This document shows positions 6,508-11,288 of a DNA stretch of 11,288 nucleotides, piece by piece. A program made the position numbers and the translations under genes. Source of the DNA: Clostridiales bacterium. Lineage in GTDB: Bacteria; Bacillota; Clostridia; Oscillospirales; CAG-272. The notes below the pieces were generated by a model. The model saw only the letters and a list, made by a program, of their open reading frames with translations, ran no database searches and was not told the origin of the DNA. The stretch lies in NCBI GenBank assembly GCA_018370615.1, contig JAGZAC010000032.1:1-11288 (forward strand), given 5' to 3'. Position 1 is the first letter of the stretch, and each line of letters starts with the position of its first letter.

Positions 6508-7095
6508 TCACAGCACTCCTTTGGTAGATGGGATTTCTCCTGCCATTTGGGGATCGATCGCAACACACTGGCGCATGGTGCGACCCAGCGCCTTGAAAAT
6601 CCCCTCAATAATATGGTGGGTGTTGGTTCCCGCCAGCTGATGTATATGAAGAGTTATTTCTGCATTCCGAACAAAGGCCAGCAGAAACTCCTGCACCAGC
6701 TCCGTATCAAAAATGCCCACTTTTTTCGCCCGCAGGCTCACTTTGTATGACAAATGCGGCCGGCCGGAAAAATCAGCGGCGCACAAGATGAGTGCCTCAT
6801 CCATCGGCAGCGTTATATTTCCATATCGGCAGATCCCCGCCATATCGCCCAAGGCCTCACGAAATGCTTTTCCCAGGCAAATGCCGATATCCTCCACTGT
6901 ATGATGACAGTCTACCTGCAGATCACCCTTACAAGAAAGGGAAAGATCCAATCGCCCATGAGCGGCAAACAGGGTAAGCATGTGATCTAAAAATCCTATT
7001 CCTGTATCGATCTGTGCTTGTCCTGTGCCCTCCAGGTACAGCTGCAGCTGGATATCTGTCTCTTTTGTTTTTCTTTGAATGGTTCCCGTCCTCAT
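6508..7095 (-). CDS. hisB: Imidazoleglycerol-phosphate dehydratase (monofunctional)
   Basis: A 195-residue IGP dehydratase converting imidazole glycerol phosphate to imidazole acetol phosphate. The duplicated metal-binding motifs are intact: H38 in FLDHML, D62-C-H64-H65-T-V-E68-D in DCHHTVEDIG, and NTHHIIEGIFKALGR at 158-172, which together bind the paired Mn ions. The C-terminal STKGVL is typical. No phosphatase domain is fused, unlike enterobacterial HisB, consistent with a separate hisJ. An ATG at 7110 overlapping the hisC stop would give 200 residues, but AAGGAG lies just downstream of it and 6 bases before the ATG at 7095. The latter also gives the usual start MRTGTIQRKTKETDI. Confidence 0.96.
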   Translation of the reverse strand: MRTGTIQRKTKETDIQLQLYLEGTGQAQIDTGIGFLDHMLTLFAAHGRLDLSLSCKGDLQVDCHHTVEDIGICLGKAFREALGDMAGICRYGNITLPMDEALILCAADFSGRPHLSYKVSLRAKKVGIFDTELVQEFLLAFVRNAEITLHIHQLAGTNTHHIIEGIFKALGRTMRQCVAIDPQMAGEIPSTKGVL

Positions 7096-7101
7096 TTTCC
7101 A

Positions 7102-7107
7102 CTCCTT
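7102..7107 (-). promoter_or_regulatory. Ribosome binding site deciding the hisB start
   Basis: AAGGAG, 6 bases before ATG 7095, adjoining the hisC stop codon. It lies downstream of the alternative ATG at 7110, which therefore has no usable site of its own. Confidence 0.8.
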
Positions 7108-8156
7108 CATTTGTCTAAAACGGATAATAACTTGTCCATTTGTGTTTTCGTTCCAATGGTTATCCGAACAAAATCCCGAACGCGCGCGCCGCTAAACCAG
7201 CGCACCAGCACGCCGCCGTCGCGCAGGTGCTGATATATCCACTCGCCGCTTACACCTGTTTTTTTTGCAAATATAAAATTAGCTTTTGAAGGAAGAACGA
7301 TAAATCCTCTCTCTTCCAGGGCTTTTTTCGTATATTCCCGCACCTCTATAATACTTTCTGCGTTCGCCTTATAATACGTATCCGACTCCAAACATGCGAT
7401 TCCGGCAACCTGGGTGAGTCGGTTCACATCGTAAGGGTTCATGGAATATTTGATCCGTTCCAAATCCCGGATCAGCTCTCTGTCCCCCATGGCAAAGCCA
7501 AGTCTTGCGCCGGCAAGAGACCGGGACTTGGAAAAGGTGCGGATTACCAAAAGATTTTTATACTGCCGCGTCAGCGGTAGAGCAGATTCCCCGCCGAAAT
7601 CCACATATGCTTCATCAATCATCACCACGTGATCCGGATTGCTGCCTACAATCCTTTCAATATCCCCCAGGGAAAGAGATATCCCCGTAGGGGCGTTCGG
7701 ATTGGCAATCACTACATGCATGCCGATATTTTCATAATCCGGCACATGAATTCGATAATCTTCTGTAAGAGGAATTACCCGGCAGGGTACGCCGTGCAGC
7801 TGCCCGTATACAGAATAAAATCCATAGGTAATATCCGGGAACGCAATTCCGTTCTCCCCGTCACAAAAAGCCATAAACGACATATTCAGTATGTCGTCAG
7901 AGCCATTGGTGACAAATACGTTTTCCGCTTCAACACCATATGTTTCTGCAAGCTTTTTCCGAAGATGGCGGCAGGTAGGATCCGGATACAAATGAAGCAG
8001 TGCCACCTGCTCCCGGTTTACCGCCTCCAAAACACGAGGGGACGGCGGGTAAGGAGATTCATTGGTATTCAGCTTAATATATGTACGATCCTGCGGCTGC
8101 TCCCCGGGTGTATACGGTTCCAACGAAGCAAACCGACTGCTTAAAAATCTACTCAT
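7107..8156 (-). CDS. hisC: Histidinol-phosphate aminotransferase
   Basis: A 349-residue fold-type I PLP aminotransferase that converts imidazole acetol phosphate plus glutamate to histidinol phosphate. Visible motifs are LNTNESPYPPSP (29-40), FVTNGSDDIL (81-90), the PLP-contacting ANPNAPTG (151-158), DEAYVDF (181-187), the Schiff-base lysine K210 in RTFSKSRSLAGARLG, and the C-terminal VLVRWF and FVRITIG, whose arginine binds the substrate. Length is normal for the family. ATG at 8156 is preceded by GAGG at a short 4-base spacing, 21 bases after the hisD stop. HisC-like enzymes can also act on aromatic substrates, but the operon position settles the main role. Confidence 0.96.
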   Translation of the reverse strand: MSRFLSSRFASLEPYTPGEQPQDRTYIKLNTNESPYPPSPRVLEAVNREQVALLHLYPDPTCRHLRKKLAETYGVEAENVFVTNGSDDILNMSFMAFCDGENGIAFPDITYGFYSVYGQLHGVPCRVIPLTEDYRIHVPDYENIGMHVVIANPNAPTGISLSLGDIERIVGSNPDHVVMIDEAYVDFGGESALPLTRQYKNLLVIRTFSKSRSLAGARLGFAMGDRELIRDLERIKYSMNPYDVNRLTQVAGIACLESDTYYKANAESIIEVREYTKKALEERGFIVLPSKANFIFAKKTGVSGEWIYQHLRDGGVLVRWFSGARVRDFVRITIGTKTQMDKLLSVLDK

Positions 8157-8177
8157 ACTCCCTCAACTGATGCACCT

Positions 8178-9461
8178 TTACTGTTCTTCTGCAAAGCGAA
8201 TCCGTGCAGATTTTGCATGTGCGCCCAGCCCCTCCTGGTCCGCAAAGTATCCAACCTTTTCGTAGACAGATTCCAAGGCTTCTCTCGTATAATATGTAAA
8301 CTGGGTTTTCTTCACAAAATCGTCCACCGACAGAGGGCTGGAGAACCGCGCCGTTCCGCTGGTGGGAAGCGTGTGGTTGGGACCTGCAAAATAATCCCCC
8401 AGGGCTTCCGGACAATATCTACCCAAAAAAACGCTGCCCGCGTGCTTTACAAGGCCGAGATAATCAAAAGGCGCATCTGTACAGATTTCCAGATGCTCCG
8501 GCGCCAGTGCGTTGGAAATTTCCACCGCCTGGCGAATGGAATCTGCAACGATAATTTTGCCGTTGTCATCGATAGATTTGCGGGCAATGTCCCGCCTTGC
8601 CAGCAGAGGAATCTGCTGTTCCAACTCCTGTGCCACCTGCTGTGCCAGTGTCCTGCTGTCTGTTACCAAAACGGCAGAGGCACACACATCATGCTCCGCC
8701 TGAGACAAAAGGTCCGCCGCCACATAAACCGGATTGGATGCACCGTCGGCAATCACCAGAATTTCACTGGGACCGGCGATCATATCGATGGCCACAGTGC
8801 CAAACACCTGCCGTTTTGCCTCTGCCACATACCGATTTCCGGGGCCTACGATCTTATCCACACGGGGAACAGACTGAGTTCCGTACGCAAGGGCCGCGAT
8901 GGCCTGCGCCCCACCAACTTTGAAAATCTTCTTCACTCCACCGATTCTTGCGGCAGCCAGTATGACAGGATTGATTTTCCCATCCTGTCCCGGAGGCGTG
9001 ACCATCACAATTTCTTCCACTCCGGCAATCTGCGCAGGAATGCAGTTCATCAATACGGAAGAAGGATACGCAGCCGTTCCGCCGGGCACATACAAGCCCA
9101 CCCGCTCCAGGGGGATCACTCGCTGTCCCAGCACTTCTCCATCAGGACCGGTAAGAACAAACCCACTGCGCTTTTGGTTTGCGTGAAATGTCCAAATTCG
9201 TTCCTTTGCTTCCTCCAGAATCCGCAGATACTCCGGATCCATAGATGCTACCGCCTCATCGATTTCCTGCTCACTGACGACAAGGGTCTCCAAATCTGCT
9301 TTATCAAATTTTTTCGTATAAGAAAGCAGCGCACTGTCCCCATCTGTCTGTACATCGCGGAGTATCGCAGCCACCGCTTGCTCCACATCCGAATCCACTG
9401 TTTTGATCCCACGCTCGAGGATTTCCTCAGCACACTGGGCATATTCCATTACACGAATCAT
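8178..9461 (-). CDS. hisD: Histidinol dehydrogenase
   Basis: A 427-residue zinc enzyme carrying out the final two NAD-dependent oxidations, histidinol to histidinal to histidine. By position, the zinc ligands are Q254 and H257 in LLSQAEHD, D356 in EALGDYFAGPNHTLPTSG and H415 in GLGAHAKSARIR; catalytic E322-H323 lies in LAPEHLEI. These match the known E. coli set. The nucleotide-binding region is marked by VGLYVPGGTAAYPSSVLM (121-138). ATG at 9461 is 6 bases after AAGGAG, which lies in the final codons of hisG, and only 3 bases follow the hisG stop. A second ATG four codons in has no better site. Confidence 0.97.
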   Translation of the reverse strand: MIRVMEYAQCAEEILERGIKTVDSDVEQAVAAILRDVQTDGDSALLSYTKKFDKADLETLVVSEQEIDEAVASMDPEYLRILEEAKERIWTFHANQKRSGFVLTGPDGEVLGQRVIPLERVGLYVPGGTAAYPSSVLMNCIPAQIAGVEEIVMVTPPGQDGKINPVILAAARIGGVKKIFKVGGAQAIAALAYGTQSVPRVDKIVGPGNRYVAEAKRQVFGTVAIDMIAGPSEILVIADGASNPVYVAADLLSQAEHDVCASAVLVTDSRTLAQQVAQELEQQIPLLARRDIARKSIDDNGKIIVADSIRQAVEISNALAPEHLEICTDAPFDYLGLVKHAGSVFLGRYCPEALGDYFAGPNHTLPTSGTARFSSPLSVDDFVKKTQFTYYTREALESVYEKVGYFADQEGLGAHAKSARIRFAEEQ

Positions 9462-9464
9462 TCC

Positions 9465-10100
9465 TTACTCCTTTCCGGCAATTGCCTGCTGGATTTTTTC
9501 CGTCATTGTAATAATTTCTGTGTTTTTAAATTGAAAACTAGCTTTGTTCGCCACAAGACGCGCACTGATAGGAACAATAGTCTCATAAGGCTCTAAGTTA
9601 TTTTCATACAGGGTTTTCCCTGTTTCCACAATATCCACAATCACATCAGACAGACCCAGCAGGGGAGCGATTTCAATGGAGCCGTTCAGTTTGATAATAT
9701 CAATATCCAGCCCTTTTTTATCGTAAAATTCTCTGGCAATCCGGGGGAACTTGGTAGCGACCCGTATAGTAGTCTCGCCGCTGGGCCGCATACCCTTTTT
9801 CCCTGCAACAGCCATTCTGCATTTTCCCATTTTCAGGTCTACCAGTTCATACACATCGTGGCGGCCTTCCAGAAGAATATCCTTTCCCACGATACCCACA
9901 TCGGCAGCACCCCGCTCCACGTAAATAGCCACATCGGAGGGTTTTGCCCAAAAATAGCAAACACCATTTTTCTCATTTTCAAATATGAGTTTGCGGCTAT
10001 CCTCCAGAATCTCCGGACAGCCATATCCAATGTCTGCAAAAATTTTATACGCTTTTTCCCCAAGTCTTCCCTTAGGGAGCGCAATATTTAGCTTTCTCAT
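9465..10100 (-). CDS. hisG: ATP phosphoribosyltransferase, short form catalytic subunit
   Basis: A 211-residue HisG of the short type, which lacks the C-terminal regulatory domain and needs HisZ for activity. It condenses ATP and PRPP in the first committed step, and is normally feedback-inhibited by histidine through the HisZ hetero-octamer. Visible are ALPKGRL (7-13), YVERGAADVGIVGKD (60-74) and the PRPP-binding segment within 137-164 (KLNGSIEIAPLLGLSDV followed by IVDIVETGKTL). The ribosome binding site is weak: a G-rich GGGCGG about 8 bases upstream. The visible hisZ frame stops inside the hisG start as ATGA, whereas the frame-corrected hisZ would stop 18 bases upstream. Confidence 0.96.
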   Translation of the reverse strand: MRKLNIALPKGRLGEKAYKIFADIGYGCPEILEDSRKLIFENEKNGVCYFWAKPSDVAIYVERGAADVGIVGKDILLEGRHDVYELVDLKMGKCRMAVAGKKGMRPSGETTIRVATKFPRIAREFYDKKGLDIDIIKLNGSIEIAPLLGLSDVIVDIVETGKTLYENNLEPYETIVPISARLVANKASFQFKNTEIITMTEKIQQAIAGKE

Positions 10101-11230
10101 ACAATTGACCGCCCTGCCTTAAATTTTTTCATCCAAACGCACATGCTCCTTATATCGAATCCCGCCGGTATCCACTTTCTGCACACAGACGCGAGTCCCT
10201 TATTTGTCAGTTTTTCCGCCTCCACTGCCGCAATTGCAGGATCTGCACTGCCATACGTGAGCAACACATCTACATCGCTGCCTCGCTTCTCATTTGTAAG
10301 CCGCTCTAACAAATCCGGATAAATGGCAAATCCAATCGCGCCTGCGTCTTTTCCAAATTTTTTCACCAGGGTGTCATACCGCCCACCGGACAGCACATGC
10401 TCCGGAATTCCGTCTACAAACCCCTGAAAGGTAATCCCATTATAGTAATCCATATCGTTTGTTACAGAAAAATCCAACACAATCCGGTTGCCGCAGCCCA
10501 CAGCATCCAAAACCCGGTACACCGCAGACAGCTCTTCCACAGCCTGCCATGCCGGATCCTGCAAGGGAATACCCTCCAGAAGTGCATGCATTTTTTCCAG
10601 GCCTTTTGTAAAATCACCGTAGATCTCTACAACTGCCACAAGACGGTGAGTTTCTGCTTCCTCCACATGTTCCTCTTCGCAGATCGCCTGCAATTCATGC
10701 GCGTTCTTCTCTCCAAGACAGCGCAATATTTCCCGTCTAGCGGAGCCCTCCAAACCAGACCGATCCAACAGAGCTGTCATCAGCCCCATATGGCTTACAC
10801 CAATGAGAGCATTCGGGGAAATTTCTCCAAGGCTTTTAACCGCAAGCGTCAGAACTTCCGCCTGAGCATATGTATCCATTTCGCCGATATACTCAATTCC
10901 AACCTGTAGAATTTCTCGTATGCCGCCAGATTGGCCTGCACTTCGATAAACATTTTCGCTATAATACACTTTCTCAGGAGCAGAAATCACCTCCGGCGCA
11001 TTCTTTACAATGGAGAGGGTAATATCCGGCTTCAGTGCAAGCAGAGTACCGCTGGCGTCCGTAAAGGTGACAATATTGTTGCTTGCAAGAAAGCTCTTAT
11101 TTTCCAAATACAGATCATAATGCTCAAATTTGCTCATTTTATATTTTTTGTATCCATACAACTCATACAGTCGCCGCATTTTGAGTATCCACTGTTCTTC
11201 CTTGCGTAAAACCTTTTCCAAAATTGTCAT
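10097..11230 (-). CDS. hisZ: ATP phosphoribosyltransferase regulatory subunit, 3' end probably frameshifted
   Basis: A class II histidyl-tRNA-synthetase paralogue that lacks aminoacylation and serves as the partner and histidine sensor of short HisG. As read it is 377 residues. N-terminal KYKMSKFEHYDLYLENKSFL and LLALKPDITLSIVKN (64-77) match clostridial HisZ; synthetase-like motif 2 is YYSENVYRS through REILQVGIEYIG (89-116), and motif 3 is HVLSGGRYDTL with GAIGFAIYPDLLERL (278-311). After L346 the frame becomes ASVCRKWIPAGFDIRSM and continues Cys/Trp-rich. The +1 alternative frame from 10193 reads RVCVQK, then VDTGGIRYKEHVRLDEKI and stop at 10119, which fits the family tail. A one-base deletion is likely; the restored protein would be about 370 residues ending at 10119. 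The core is intact, so function may be partly kept. The start at 11230 has only a weak GGGG upstream. Confidence 0.9.
   Translation of the reverse strand: MTILEKVLRKEEQWILKMRRLYELYGYKKYKMSKFEHYDLYLENKSFLASNNIVTFTDASGTLLALKPDITLSIVKNAPEVISAPEKVYYSENVYRSAGQSGGIREILQVGIEYIGEMDTYAQAEVLTLAVKSLGEISPNALIGVSHMGLMTALLDRSGLEGSARREILRCLGEKNAHELQAICEEEHVEEAETHRLVAVVEIYGDFTKGLEKMHALLEGIPLQDPAWQAVEELSAVYRVLDAVGCGNRIVLDFSVTNDMDYYNGITFQGFVDGIPEHVLSGGRYDTLVKKFGKDAGAIGFAIYPDLLERLTNEKRGSDVDVLLTYGSADPAIAAVEAEKLTNKGLASVCRKWIPAGFDIRSMCVWMKKFKAGRSIV
10188..10197 (-). other. Probable single-base deletion (frameshift) in hisZ
   Basis: At residues 345-347 the minus strand reads GGA CTC GCG TCT. Adding one base after GGACT gives Gly-Leu-Arg-Val and restores a family-like C-terminus in the other frame. 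The codons after the junction in the visible frame include AGA, ATA, AGG and two Trp codons, unlike the rest of the operon. It could be a sequencing error or a real mutation; no slippery homopolymer is present. Confidence 0.75.
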
Positions 11231-11288
11231 GATAAGCCCCGTTTCAATACAGATTTCCCTTGCATATTTTATCTTTATATGGTTTAGT
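11231..11288 (-). other. Partial leader upstream of the his operon
   Basis: Only 58 bases precede hisZ. On the minus strand there is an AT-rich TATAAAGATAAAAT block (about 11279-11266) that could hold a -10 element, but any -35 would lie outside the window. No His T-box core, attenuator or riboswitch is visible in this short piece, and the leader may extend beyond the edge. Confidence 0.35.

Noticed and set aside
8217..9596. A 459-codon open frame on the plus strand opposite hisD
   Set aside because: It is a shadow of hisD and the 3' part of hisG. The translation is rich in Cys, His and Arg without domains, and hisD shows all its catalytic residues.
11227..11265. A 12-residue frame (MQGKSVLKRGLS) ending in an ATGA overlap with hisZ, as a possible leader peptide
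   Set aside because: It has no histidine codons, so it is not a histidine attenuator peptide, and no ribosome binding site is seen. Stops lie in frame directly upstream. The overlap is probably chance.
11231..11288. A His-specific T-box riboswitch upstream of hisZ
   Set aside because: Firmicutes his operons often have one, but the visible 58 bases show no T-box core or terminator/antiterminator pair. It could lie beyond the window edge, so it cannot be claimed.

Overview
The window suggests a mid-GC Firmicute of class Clostridia, plausibly a gut or rumen member of the Oscillospirales/Ruminococcaceae. This is inferred from strong AGGAGG-type ribosome binding sites, consensus sigma-A promoters, a short HisG paired with a clostridial-type HisZ, a PHP-family histidinol-phosphatase, and a secreted protein built from cohesin-like modules. 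No 16S rRNA or other species marker is present, so the placement is only by gene style.

Layout from left to right. (1) Bases 1-1517, minus strand: the N-terminal 505 residues of a secreted protein with three cohesin-like modules. The gene runs off the left edge. (2) Bases 1518-1878: an AT-rich divergent intergenic region with one near-perfect sigma-A promoter facing each way. (3) Bases 1879-2856, plus strand: a family 2 glycosyltransferase forming its own transcription unit. (4) Bases 2855-2886: a bidirectional terminator hairpin that fills the whole gap between two converging genes. (5) Bases 2885-11230, minus strand: a compact histidine biosynthesis operon in the order hisZ-hisG-hisD-hisC-hisB-hisH-hisA-hisF-hisIE-hisJ, with only 58 bases of upstream sequence visible.

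The his operon encodes every step from PRPP and ATP to histidine. HisZ/HisG make phosphoribosyl-ATP. HisIE performs the next hydrolysis and ring opening, and HisA isomerises the product. HisH/HisF form IGP and release AICAR. HisB dehydrates IGP, HisC transaminates, HisJ removes phosphate and HisD oxidises histidinol to histidine. Genes are separated by 2-24 bases or overlap by ATGA. I moved several starts inward to ATG codons that have a proper ribosome binding site and match family N-termini (hisB, hisH, hisA, hisF and the glycosyltransferase).

The clearest anomaly is a probable single-base deletion near 10193-10196 in hisZ. It replaces the expected C-terminus with an unrelated tail. The most biologically interesting item is the multi-cohesin secreted protein, which points to a dockerin-cohesin surface assembly or an adhesin. 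I see no mobile element, CRISPR array, tRNA or rRNA, and no wholly new system.
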